Under the pieces are notes generated by a model that saw only the letters and a list, made by a program, of their open reading frames with translations, was not told the origin of the DNA and did not search any database. Shown one piece after another: positions 36,236-44,784 of a stretch of 64,000 nucleotides of DNA. The stretch lies in the NCBI RefSeq assembly GCF_024181405.1, contig NZ_CP051302.1, positions 1,798,001 through 1,862,000 of the forward strand, given 5' to 3'. A program made the translations under genes and the position numbers. Source of the stretch: Treponema denticola. GTDB lineage: Bacteria; Spirochaetota; Spirochaetia; Treponematales; Treponemataceae. The first letter of the stretch is position 1; each line of letters opens with the position of its first letter.

Positions 36236-36444
36236 TATTTTGATACGGCAATTTTCCAGCCGTCATCGCTAGGTTCAATCTTTGTTTTAGCCTTTGCATT
36301 ATCGCAAAAGCGTTTTATATTTTCTTTTGATGTTTCATTATCTACCAACACAACGAAGGCGGAATTTACAGCAAGAGCTTTCTTGGTTAAAACCACAGGC
36401 TCAGGGCAAGCAAGCCCTCGGGCATCTACAATAATATCAGACAT
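36235..36444 (-). CDS. TusA/YedF-like sulfur- or selenium-carrier protein
   Basis: 69 aa SirA/TusA fold. The hallmark GLACPEPVVLTKKAL carries the reactive Cys13. Compared with canonical YedF it is only the N-terminal TusA-like half; the DUF3343 protein next to it may replace the C-terminal half. It lies 20 bp after yedE in the same operon. Confidence 0.88.
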   Translation of the reverse strand: MSDIIVDARGLACPEPVVLTKKALAVNSAFVVLVDNETSKENIKRFCDNAKAKTKIEPSDDGWKIAVSK

Positions 36445-36464
36445 AATCTTCTCCTAATAAAAAC

Positions 36465-37514
36465 TTATTTATTTTTCAAAGAATAATAGATACTTACAAA
36501 AGCTGTAAGAATCAAACCTACAACAACAGCAATCATTCCGGCACTTGTCGGTCCTTTACCGGAGGAAGCCAGGCCGAAGTTATGGGCAAAAGCAGCACCG
36601 GCGATAAGCCCTACAACAGTAATTGCTGAATCGCTGTTTCCTTCACCCGTCAATATGAGCTGTCTTAAAGGACAGCCGCCCAAAAGAACGCTTGCCCAGC
36701 CGACTAAAACCATTCCAAGGGCATTCCATAAGCCGTCTGTGTGGGCTACGGGCTGACCGGCAAAACTTAAATTGAACTTACCTAAAATTAACGAACCTAC
36801 TACAACAGTTACCAAAATAGTAAGGCTTCCCCACAATAGGTGAAAATCTTTAAGCATGATTGCATCTCGAATTCCGCCTACAGTACACATTCTGCTTCTT
36901 TGAGCAAGACCGCCTACAACAAGACCTACAGCCAATGCCAAGAAAATCGGAGCCTTCATAGCACCGGGACCTTTTTCGCTAAAAGCAAGAGCTGAGGGGA
37001 AGGCAACCAAAAGAACAAAGAAAACAATCATAAAGATTATAGGAATTACACCTTCCTGCTTTGACTGATTATGAGCCCTGCTAAGAGAAAAGTTTTTATT
37101 TAAGAAGAAGATACCGATTACAATTCCGGCAATAAAGCCTACTAAACCGAAAACAGCATTTAAATCTCCTGCTCCCAAGCGTAAAAACATTCTCAAAGGA
37201 CAGCCTAAGAAAACCAAGGCTCCTATCATAACAAAGAAACCTAGAGTAAATCGTGTAAAGGCAGCAGATCCGCCTCTCGGCTTAAATTCTTTTTTTACAA
37301 AAGCCAGTATAAAGGCACCGATTATAAGACCTATTACCTCAGGTCTCATATACTGAACAACTCCTGCATTATGCAGTTTTAAGGCGCCGGCAATGTCCCG
37401 CAAAAAACATGCAATACAAAAACCCATGTTTCCCGGATTTCCGAACCTAACCAATACGAGGGCCGCAATACCGATCACGGCACCTGTAACAATAACCATG
37501 AGATGTTTTTTCAT
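36465..37514 (-). CDS. YedE-like selenium/sulfur transporter
   Basis: 349 aa integral membrane protein with about 9-10 predicted helices in two related halves. Each half has conserved Cys motifs (FLGCPLRMFLRLGAGD and LLGGCPLRQLILTGEG; also FCIACFLRD and SRMCTVGGIRD), typical of YeeE/YedE transporters. With TusA-like and DUF3343 genes downstream it is assigned to the selenium-associated subfamily. Start has GGAGGAG upstream. Confidence 0.9.
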   Translation of the reverse strand: MKKHLMVIVTGAVIGIAALVLVRFGNPGNMGFCIACFLRDIAGALKLHNAGVVQYMRPEVIGLIIGAFILAFVKKEFKPRGGSAAFTRFTLGFFVMIGALVFLGCPLRMFLRLGAGDLNAVFGLVGFIAGIVIGIFFLNKNFSLSRAHNQSKQEGVIPIIFMIVFFVLLVAFPSALAFSEKGPGAMKAPIFLALAVGLVVGGLAQRSRMCTVGGIRDAIMLKDFHLLWGSLTILVTVVVGSLILGKFNLSFAGQPVAHTDGLWNALGMVLVGWASVLLGGCPLRQLILTGEGNSDSAITVVGLIAGAAFAHNFGLASSGKGPTSAGMIAVVVGLILTAFVSIYYSLKNK

Positions 37515-37819
37515 AAACTCTCCTCCATTTAAAAAAGATTGGGAGATAACGAGTTTTTCAAAATAAATTTACAAAAAGGCTATAAAGACAATTTTGAAGG
37601 AATCAAAAAGAAGGCGGCGGAAAAAGCAAAATTCGCAAAAGGTCCTTCGTTTTTGTTTCCGTATTATAAGCCGGAAGTAAAATTACCTCGAAGATATAAA
37701 CTCATTTACGCATTTCGATCTCCCATAACTAAAGTATAAACCATAACGATTTATCAGGTATAATTTTAGCAAAAAGAAAATAAAATGTCAACATATTAAA
37801 AAAAATTAAGATTTATTAT
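37515..37819. other. 305-bp region between yedE-like gene and hexokinase gene
   Basis: An open frame of 66 codons on the plus strand (37539-37739, TTG start, no Shine-Dalgarno, Lys/Phe-rich) is present but unconvincing as a gene; it could be a remnant. No clear promoter for yedE or terminator for an upstream gene is seen. Confidence 0.4.
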
Positions 37820-39133
37820 TTAATTTAAAAAGGCTGCAAGAGCTGTACCCAAGGTTACAGCCTCATCATTTGTTTTAAGAACAAAGTAAATTCCTCTTTT
37901 TTCGGTTAAACAGGTGTGTAAACTCTTAAAGATTCTTTCTTTAATCAAAAAACCTTTTAAAAACATCGAACCGTCAGCACTTATACAGATGGGCTTATCC
38001 GGCGATTTACCCTTACCGGTTTTTATACAAGCGGCAGCAATTACGGCAGCTGAAAGCCTTCCGGCTCTCTCAAAAAAGCATTTACATATGGAATAGATTT
38101 TAACATAGTCTTCCGAAACCGAATGAGCTTCGATTATACCGGAAAAAATATTTTTATCGTGATTTTGTTCCTTTAAAAACAAAGAAATCTCTTCACTTGA
38201 AAAATCAGAGGAATTTAAAAGCATCTTGTTGACCCGCGGCGAAAAAATTCCCTCGGCAGCACCCGTCCTTAATGCAATTGAACAAAGCTCTCCAAGATAG
38301 CGTCCTGAACACATTCTTTCCAAAAAATACTCGTTTTTTAAATTGGAATTTTCGGATAAGATTTTATCGAATTTACTTTGAGGAATCTTATTGCTCTTTC
38401 CCGACTCGCATACGATTATCTGTGGTTTATCGTAAAATTCGGTACTTTTGAGTTTTTCAATCTTTCCGTATTCGATATATGCTGAATTTAGCCCCGTCCC
38501 TAGAACAAAGCCTATGTGAGAGTCAAAGCTCTGATCGTCGGTTTCAGAAAAAATTCCTGACTGGAGAACTGCAGCGGTATCGTTCACCATTATAATTTTT
38601 TTTATTTTTTTCCAACCCTTACGAGATAAGGCTTGAAAAAGCCCTTCATTTATTTTGCAATCGCCGATATAGGGCAGTTTTATTTCTTTTGAAAGTTTAA
38701 TAGCCTGTCCGCCGCCGTCGGGAAAAATCTTTATGGCATAGGAAAAGCAAAAGGAAATCATATCGGACTCATCTTTTAAAGGTTCTAAGTATTCGGCAAT
38801 GCTGTCAAAGAACTCTTCATTAGTCATTTCCTTGTCAAGAGCAGGCATCGGATGCTTAAAAAAAGAAAGAATTTCAGGCTCTCCTTTTTTGTCAAAATAG
38901 ACAATACCTGCCCTAAAATTGGTTCCTCCCGCATCGATGATTATTACCTTTTTATCCTTAGGGATATCGGTGGGAAGATTTTTCCATAAGGGAATCATAT
39001 CCATGGAAGAAACAGACTCAACTTCGCTTTCCAATCCTTTTTTCATATCTTCCAAAAGGATTGAAGCTGCATATTCGATATCAATTTTATAATCAAAATT
39101 ATTTCTCTCAAAAAAATCGTCGATCTCTTTCAT
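37820..39133 (-). CDS. eukaryotic-type hexokinase
   Basis: 437 aa. It has the hexokinase-family phosphate-binding DAGGTNFRAG (about 68-77), the sugar-binding FCFSYAIKIFPDGG, catalytic Asp in IMVNDTAAVL and LGTGLNSAYIE. The closest type is the two-domain eukaryotic-like hexokinase that is rare in bacteria but known from treponemes, rather than the short ROK or Glk forms. Expected reaction: ATP-dependent glucose phosphorylation. It lies 49 bp after metK on the same strand. Confidence 0.87.
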   Translation of the reverse strand: MKEIDDFFERNNFDYKIDIEYAASILLEDMKKGLESEVESVSSMDMIPLWKNLPTDIPKDKKVIIIDAGGTNFRAGIVYFDKKGEPEILSFFKHPMPALDKEMTNEEFFDSIAEYLEPLKDESDMISFCFSYAIKIFPDGGGQAIKLSKEIKLPYIGDCKINEGLFQALSRKGWKKIKKIIMVNDTAAVLQSGIFSETDDQSFDSHIGFVLGTGLNSAYIEYGKIEKLKSTEFYDKPQIIVCESGKSNKIPQSKFDKILSENSNLKNEYFLERMCSGRYLGELCSIALRTGAAEGIFSPRVNKMLLNSSDFSSEEISLFLKEQNHDKNIFSGIIEAHSVSEDYVKIYSICKCFFERAGRLSAAVIAAACIKTGKGKSPDKPICISADGSMFLKGFLIKERIFKSLHTCLTEKRGIYFVLKTNDEAVTLGTALAAFLN

Positions 39134-39182
39134 TTAAATAATTCCCTTAAAACTTAAGTGTAAATGCAAATAACAGATAAGC

Positions 39183-40352
39183 TTATTTAACCGCTTTCTT
39201 TAGAGCTTCCGTCTTGTCGGTTTTTTCCCATGAGAATTCGGGGCGGCCGAAGTGTCCGTAAGCTGCCGTTTCTTTATAGATAGGGCGTTTTAAATCCAGA
39301 GTCTTTATTATGCCTGCCGGAGACATATCAAAAACCTCTTTTATTGCCTTTTCTATTTTTTCTTCAGGAACTTCACCCGTGCCGAAGGTATCAACTCTTA
39401 CGGCAACAGGGAAAGGAACTCCGATTGCATAGGCTAACTGAACTTCGCAGCGGCGTGCAAGGTCTGCGGCTACTACGTTTTTTGCAATGTATCGAGCCAT
39501 GTAGGCAGCAGAGCGGTCAACCTTTGACGGATCCTTACCCGAAAAAGCGCCTCCTCCATGTCTTCCCATTCCGCCGTAGGTGTCTACTATTATTTTTCTT
39601 CCGGTAAGACCTGTGTCTCCAAAGGGACCCCCTATAACAAAGCGGCCGGTAGGATTAATAAAATATTTGGTATCATCTGCCAAAAGTCCGGTCGGACCCA
39701 AAACAGGCTTAATAACCTGATTGATTAAGGTATTCTTTAACTCATCATATTTAACATCGGGATAGTGCTGATGAGAAAGCACAACAGTATCTATCTTTAT
39801 AGGTTTAAATCCTTCATATTTTACGGTAATCTGAGTCTTTGAATCGGGTCTGAGCCAAGGAATAACCTTTTCTTTCCTGAGCTTTGCCGCATACCTCAAT
39901 ACAGAATGAGAAAACATAATGGGAGCAGGCATCAGTTCAGGAGTTTCCTTGCAGGCAAAACCGAACATCATACCCTGATCTCCGGCCCCTTGTTGGCCCT
40001 TATATTCATCAAGCCCGGTACCGTCTACCCCTTGCGAAATATCGGGGGACTGGGAATGGATCATATTCATAACTGCCATAGAATGGCAGTCCAAACCGAA
40101 ATCGGTATTTGTATAGCCTATTTCTTCAGCGATAGACCGTGCAATCTCTTGAATATCTACATAGGTATTTGTGGTTATCTCTCCGCCGACAAGCACCAAA
40201 GCGGTAGAGGCAAAGGTTTCACAGGCTACATGGCTTTCAGGGTCATCTCTCAAACATGCATCTAAAACTGCATCCGAAATCTGATCGCAGAGCTTATCGG
40301 GATGTCCTTCACTTACAGATTCTGATGTAAAATAATTTATATCGTTTTTCAT
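39183..40352 (-). CDS. metK: S-adenosylmethionine synthase
   Basis: 389 aa, normal length. It makes SAM from methionine and ATP. Family motifs: [24 protein letters not shown] at the N-terminus, [38 protein letters not shown] and the P-loop-like [19 protein letters not shown]. No SAM riboswitch fits in the short upstream gap (40353-40419). It also serves the neighbouring SAM-using queA product. Confidence 0.98.
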   Translation of the reverse strand: MKNDINYFTSESVSEGHPDKLCDQISDAVLDACLRDDPESHVACETFASTALVLVGGEITTNTYVDIQEIARSIAEEIGYTNTDFGLDCHSMAVMNMIHSQSPDISQGVDGTGLDEYKGQQGAGDQGMMFGFACKETPELMPAPIMFSHSVLRYAAKLRKEKVIPWLRPDSKTQITVKYEGFKPIKIDTVVLSHQHYPDVKYDELKNTLINQVIKPVLGPTGLLADDTKYFINPTGRFVIGGPFGDTGLTGRKIIVDTYGGMGRHGGGAFSGKDPSKVDRSAAYMARYIAKNVVAADLARRCEVQLAYAIGVPFPVAVRVDTFGTGEVPEEKIEKAIKEVFDMSPAGIIKTLDLKRPIYKETAAYGHFGRPEFSWEKTDKTEALKKAVK

Positions 40353-40419
40353 ATTAACCTCATCATTTTAACAATATTTTAGAAGAATATTATACTATAA
40401 AGTTTAAAGCTTTTTCAAG

Positions 40420-41343
40420 CTATGAAACAATTTCGACTTTAATTTCGGTCTTTTTTAAAAATGAAAGCTTTGTTTCCGAAATTATTATAGCTATAAAGAT
40501 TAAGATAAAACCGAAAACCGAATAAACATCAAGACTTTCACCCTTAAATATAACCGAAAAGATAATTCCGAAAATTGATTCAAGACCTAAAATAATGGCT
40601 GCACTCGAAGCATCGGTGTGCTTTTGTCCTATATTTTGTAAAAGAAGAGCCAGTCCCGTACAAATTGCAGCAAGATAGAGCACGGAACCTATGGACGAAT
40701 AAGACCAAACTATTGCACTATTATCTTCAAAAATAAGGGTTACAAGCCATGAAAGAATTGCAGCCGCTCCGAATTGGATAATAGTCATAAGAATGGGATC
40801 CTTTCTTTTGCTTAATCGTGTAATACTTACAATGTGGCTTGCAAAAAGAAGACCGCTTAAAAGAGCATAAAAATCTCCCAGCGTTATTCCTACAGAGGAT
40901 GAAAGAACCAAGTCTTTAAAAGATACAAGACCTATTCCCAAAATACACAAAACGGCAGCAGAGGCGTTGTACCTATCGGGACGAATCCTGTTTACAAGCC
41001 AACCCAAAAAGGGTACGATTACGCAATAAGAAGCAGATAAAAAGGCGCTTCGTCCGGGGAGTCCGCCGGCAGTCGTAACGCCGAAGGTTTGACTGGAATA
41101 AGCAATAAACAGAAAAAAACCTACAATTCCTCCGTTTATAAGATAATCTTTGTCTATAAGTTTTAATTTTTTATAAAACACAAGACAAAGCAAAAAACAG
41201 GCAATAGAAAATCTTAAGCCCAATAAAAAATTAGGTTTAAAAAAATCCGTAGTTTCGCTTACAACAACAAGAGAACTACCCCATACTATTGCAACAATCA
41301 AAAGGGCTAAACGCGATAAAACATTAATCTTGGTATTAGTCAA
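40420..41343 (-). CDS. EamA/DMT-family transporter
   Basis: 307 aa from a TTG at 41341-41343, chosen because AAGGA lies 7 nt upstream and the protein then has the usual family length. The longer open frame to 41505 adds a non-conserved N-terminus. Ten hydrophobic helices in two EamA repeats (VWGSSLVVVSET; AAICTGLALLLQNIGQKHTDASSAAIILGLESIFG). Probably a metabolite exporter; substrate unknown. Confidence 0.85.
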   Translation of the reverse strand: MTNTKINVLSRLALLIVAIVWGSSLVVVSETTDFFKPNFLLGLRFSIACFLLCLVFYKKLKLIDKDYLINGGIVGFFLFIAYSSQTFGVTTAGGLPGRSAFLSASYCVIVPFLGWLVNRIRPDRYNASAAVLCILGIGLVSFKDLVLSSSVGITLGDFYALLSGLLFASHIVSITRLSKRKDPILMTIIQFGAAAILSWLVTLIFEDNSAIVWSYSSIGSVLYLAAICTGLALLLQNIGQKHTDASSAAIILGLESIFGIIFSVIFKGESLDVYSVFGFILIFIAIIISETKLSFLKKTEIKVEIVS

Positions 41344-41509
41344 AATAAATTCCTTTGCATCGTCAGTAAAACGGCAAATGCAAAATGCCTCAAAAAGTCC
41401 GGGAACGAGCTTTCCTTTTTGAAAAGGTGTATTATATGATAAGTCCGCATTATACAGAAAAACAAAAAAAAAGACAAGCCGGAATTTATACAAACAAAAA
41501 ATCATCCTA

Positions 41510-41538
41510 TTGACATATTCTTATATTTTCTATATAAT
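41510..41538 (+). promoter_or_regulatory. rpsU promoter
   Basis: Consensus sigma70 promoter: TTGACA (41510-41515), 17-bp spacer, TATAAT (41533-41538). Confidence 0.92.
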
Positions 41539-41577
41539 CGACTCTTAATCCTAAAGCCGGAGGGGGTGAAAAAAGAA

Positions 41578-41787
41578 ATGGCATATGTAACAATTGACGA
41601 TTCAGAGCATCTTGAAAAAGCTCTAAAAAGATTTAAGCGTCAAGTCGAAAAAGAAGGTATTATCCGCGAATGGAAAAAGAAGGAATTCTACGAAAAACCT
41701 TCCACTGTTTTAAACAGAAAGAATAAGGCCCTCCGCCGAAAACTTATGAAAAAAACAAGACGCTCACGCGATTCAAAGAGCTATTAA
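41578..41787 (+). CDS. rpsU: 30S ribosomal protein S21
   Basis: 69 aa from ATG 41578, chosen over a GTG four codons upstream because the strong GGAGGGGGTGA ribosome-binding site overlaps that GTG. Conserved basic segments [31 protein letters not shown] and the Lys/Arg-rich tail identify S21. Single-gene unit with a consensus promoter and strong terminator. Confidence 0.95.
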
Positions 41788-41790
41788 TGG

Positions 41791-41833
41791 AAAAGAGCTT
41801 GCGGTTTCAAACTTGAACCCAAGCTCTTTTTTT
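41791..41833 (+). terminator. rpsU terminator (probably bidirectional)
   Basis: 11-bp stem (AAAAGAGCTTG 41791-41801 with CAAGCTCTTTT 41820-41830), with an additional inner GGTTTCAA/TTGAACC pairing, followed by a run of T. It also lies at the 3' end of the convergent GNAT gene. Confidence 0.88.
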
Positions 41834-42326
41834 ATCTAAGCTCTTTTTCCATATAAATATAACCGTCCTCTCCCTCTTTTTTTAAAATATGCTCAGGTAC
41901 CTTAGAGGCGGAAAAACCTAATCTTTTATAAAGTTTGATTGCTTTTTCATTTTGAGGAACAGGATTAACCCAAACCTTTTTCGCACCTTTAAGTCTTGCC
42001 TGTTCTATAGCAAAACTCAAGGCCTTAGAGGCAATCCCTCTCCCCCGAGCCTTGGCAAACAGCTTAATATCAAGACTTGTAAGATTATCATGAACCGTAT
42101 CGATGGAATACCAAGTTTCTCCGCAATAAACTTCCCCCTCAAAAATCGAATAATGCATAGATAGAGGACTGTTCTTTAGCACCCAATCATACCAACGGGC
42201 CATTTCTTCATCGGTTTGAACCAAACCGTCCGGAAATCCTACAAATTTCATAACATCACCATCAGCCCATAAGGCTTTAACCAATGGAAGGTCCTTTTTT
42301 TCGGTCGGCCTAATCAATATTTCCAT
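41832..42326 (-). CDS. GNAT-family N-acetyltransferase
   Basis: 164 aa. The acetyl-CoA motif A is visible (KLFAKARGRGIASKALSFAIEQA) with motif B (VNPVPQNEKAIKLYKRLGFSA). The N-terminal IRPTEKKDLPLVKALW is typical of RimJ/RimL-like members. Substrate unknown. Good Shine-Dalgarno (GGAGGA). It lies downstream of the MATE gene with a 33-bp gap. Confidence 0.87.
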   Translation of the reverse strand: MEILIRPTEKKDLPLVKALWADGDVMKFVGFPDGLVQTDEEMARWYDWVLKNSPLSMHYSIFEGEVYCGETWYSIDTVHDNLTSLDIKLFAKARGRGIASKALSFAIEQARLKGAKKVWVNPVPQNEKAIKLYKRLGFSASKVPEHILKKEGEDGYIYMEKELR

Positions 42327-42359
42327 ATAACTACTATCCTCCTTCTATAAATAGAGATT

Positions 42360-43751
42360 TTATTTTTCAATCCTAGTCAAGTTTTTGACCCAGCGTTCTT
42401 TTTTTAGCTGGACTTCGGCAAGGACAGCTTTCATTATGCTGGTAAGTTTAGCAATTGCATACATAATGGGTGAAGACCAATCCGTAAAATAATATAACAA
42501 AAGCATGCAGGGCATAAATAAGAACATATTTACCGTAGTATCTACCCAGACTCCCATGACCGCATCCCCTCCGGATCGGGCTATCGCATATTGGGTGTTT
42601 TGAAAGGTCCATACAGGCATATAAAGAGCGATAAAGATTATAAGAAGCCTTGTAACCTCATGAGAAGCAGGACTTAAACTACGGAACACAATCGGAACCA
42701 GCATAATCGAAAAAAGCTCTAAAAGGGATGTTCCGAGACCGAGTACAAAAGCACCTCTTTTAATCCAACGGGCCTGCTCTCTTGCCTCCTCAAGCTTATT
42801 TCTTCCGAGGGTACCGCCTATTATAACGCCAACCGAAGTACCTATTGCCGGAAAAACCAAAAAGAATAGGTTGGCAATTGTCCAGCCCGCAGACATACCG
42901 GCTACAACTTCAGTGCCTCCCCTGCTGTTATAAACAGCCGTTGCCACTATCTCGCTCAGAACCCAAGACATATCGGCAACAAAGATGAGGGCAGACTTTT
43001 TTAAAATCTCATAAAAAAGGTGAAGCTTTATTTTAAGCATTTCTTTTATTTTTACATAGAAAAGAGGCTTAACTTTTTTTGCATAAAGAACAAAAATTAT
43101 AAGCTCGGCACAGCGGGCAATTACCGTAGCATAGGCAGCTCCTGCGACCTCAAGCCTAGGGGCACCCAGATTTCCGTATATGAGCATGTAGTTTCCGATA
43201 GTATTTATAAGGGTTGAAACAAGGGATATATACATGGGAACCTTTACATTTCCCGTTTCACGGAAAGAAGAGGCTATACCTACCGAAAAGGCTGTGGGAA
43301 TAAACGATAATAGAATAACATTGCTGTAAATTACGGCCTGCTCTACTATTTCTTTTTTTGCAGTATTACCATTCACCAAGAGGCCTAAAACAAGGTCGGG
43401 GATTGTAAGACAGACAACAAGAAGAACAAGTGCGAATATGATGCCGGATATCTGCTTAAAGCGGTAGGCCTGCTGCATTCCTTCTTCATCCTTTGTGCCG
43501 TTATACTGCGACATAAACATTCCGCCCGCACTGCAAAGAATATTTAGGCCGGTTATGTATACAAAGATAATTTGATTGGCAACATTTACCCCGCTCATTT
43601 TTAGGTCGCCTAGGTCGGCAACCATAAAGTTGTCTATAAGAGAAACAAGAGATTGAATAAAAAGCTGTACCATTACAGGTACAGCTAATTTTATGGCATT
43701 TTTATAAAAAGAAAAAGGCCCGAAATATTTATGTTTTAAATTTGTAACCAC
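42360..43751 (-). CDS. MATE-family multidrug efflux transporter
   Basis: 463 aa, 12 predicted membrane helices. Family features: N-terminal AVPVMVQLFIQSLVSLIDNFMV, the central NTIGNYMLIYG and the second-half repeat. GTG start whose G is shared with the TAG stop of the carbamate kinase gene (TAGTG), so translation is coupled. Expected to exchange cationic compounds for Na+ or H+. Substrate unknown. Confidence 0.92.
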   Translation of the reverse strand: MVTNLKHKYFGPFSFYKNAIKLAVPVMVQLFIQSLVSLIDNFMVADLGDLKMSGVNVANQIIFVYITGLNILCSAGGMFMSQYNGTKDEEGMQQAYRFKQISGIIFALVLLVVCLTIPDLVLGLLVNGNTAKKEIVEQAVIYSNVILLSFIPTAFSVGIASSFRETGNVKVPMYISLVSTLINTIGNYMLIYGNLGAPRLEVAGAAYATVIARCAELIIFVLYAKKVKPLFYVKIKEMLKIKLHLFYEILKKSALIFVADMSWVLSEIVATAVYNSRGGTEVVAGMSAGWTIANLFFLVFPAIGTSVGVIIGGTLGRNKLEEAREQARWIKRGAFVLGLGTSLLELFSIMLVPIVFRSLSPASHEVTRLLIIFIALYMPVWTFQNTQYAIARSGGDAVMGVWVDTTVNMFLFMPCMLLLYYFTDWSSPIMYAIAKLTSIMKAVLAEVQLKKERWVKNLTRIEK

Positions 43752-44680
43752 TATCTGATTATTGTTCCCGATTTACCGTCGATGGCATCCTTTGCTTTTT
43801 CCAAAAGGGTAATAAGAGCATAACCTTTTTTGTTGGATTCGGCAAACTGGATGGCAGCCTGCACTTTCGGAAGCATGGAACCGGGAGCAAAGTGTCCTTC
43901 TTCAATATATTTTTTTGCTTCTGCAACCGAAATTTCTGAAAGCCATTTTTGGTCCGGCTTGTTAAAGTTGATGGCGACCTTTTCTACAGCAGTCAAGATG
44001 ATAAGGCAGTCTGCATTTAAAAGCTGAGCCAGCTTTGCACTTGCAAAGTCCTTGTCGATAACGGCCGGAACACCGCAAAGAGCGTTTCCTTTTTTTACGA
44101 CAGGAATACCTCCGCCTCCACAGGTTATAACTATTTGGCCTGCATCGCAAAGCGCCCTGATACTTTCTATTTCTGCAATATCTATGGGCTTGGGAGAAGC
44201 CACAACCCGCCTGTAACCTCGGCCTGCATCTTCTACAACATTTTCACCCCTAGCGGTTAAAATATCGGCTTCTTCCTTGGTCATAAAACTGCCTATGGGT
44301 TTTGTAGGTTTTGAAAAGGCAGGATCCGAAGGATCTACAAGCACCTGAGTTATCAAGGTAGCAACGGGCTTATTGATACCGCGGTTTAAAAGTTCTTCCC
44401 TTAAAGCGGCTTCCAAATCATTCCCGATATAGCCTTGACTCATAGCAACGGAAACTGCAAGTTCGGGTTCCGAAGTTTTAGGATCGATTTTATGATATTC
44501 GGACATTGCCAAATGAATCATTCCAACCTGAGGCCCGTTTCCGTGAGAAACGATTACCTGATGACCTTCTTCGGCTAAATCGGCAATGGCCTTTGCCGTA
44601 ATTTTAACGGCCTTTCTTTGTTCTTCCAAATTATTCCCTAATGCATTGCCGCCTAAGGCAATAACAATCTTTTTCGGCAT
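43751..44680 (-). CDS. arcC: carbamate kinase
   Basis: 309 aa. It converts carbamoyl phosphate and ADP to ATP, the energy-yielding step of arginine deiminase-type fermentation. Motifs: IALGGNAL at the start, VSHGNGPQVGM, VVEDAGRGYRRVVASP, ITCGGGGIPV and GKSGTII near the end. No arcA or arcB is adjacent. Strong AGGAGAG ribosome-binding site. It shares the upstream region with the divergent selA gene. Confidence 0.96.
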   Translation of the reverse strand: MPKKIVIALGGNALGNNLEEQRKAVKITAKAIADLAEEGHQVIVSHGNGPQVGMIHLAMSEYHKIDPKTSEPELAVSVAMSQGYIGNDLEAALREELLNRGINKPVATLITQVLVDPSDPAFSKPTKPIGSFMTKEEADILTARGENVVEDAGRGYRRVVASPKPIDIAEIESIRALCDAGQIVITCGGGGIPVVKKGNALCGVPAVIDKDFASAKLAQLLNADCLIILTAVEKVAINFNKPDQKWLSEISVAEAKKYIEEGHFAPGSMLPKVQAAIQFAESNKKGYALITLLEKAKDAIDGKSGTIIR

Positions 44681-44749
44681 AGAATTCTCTCCTTAATCCG
44701 CCGATTATATAGAATTTTTTTAATTGTTTCAAGCATGGTGAAAACTTCC

Positions 44750-44778
44750 TTGACAAGAGAGCCTTTCTATTCTATACT
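44750..44778 (+). promoter_or_regulatory. selA promoter, predicted leaderless transcript
   Basis: Near-consensus TTGACA (44750-44755), 17-bp spacer, TATACT (44773-44778), then exactly six bases to the ATG at 44785. No Shine-Dalgarno exists between -10 and ATG, so +1 should fall on or next to the A of the start codon. Confidence 0.8.
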
Positions 44779-44784
44779 TCACCC

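Noticed and set aside
37539..37739. 66-codon ORF between yedE-like and hexokinase genes
   Set aside because: TTG start, no ribosome-binding site, no recognisable motif, biased composition. Kept only as a note in the gap entry.
40353..40419. SAM riboswitch upstream of metK
   Set aside because: The region is too short and shows no conserved stems.
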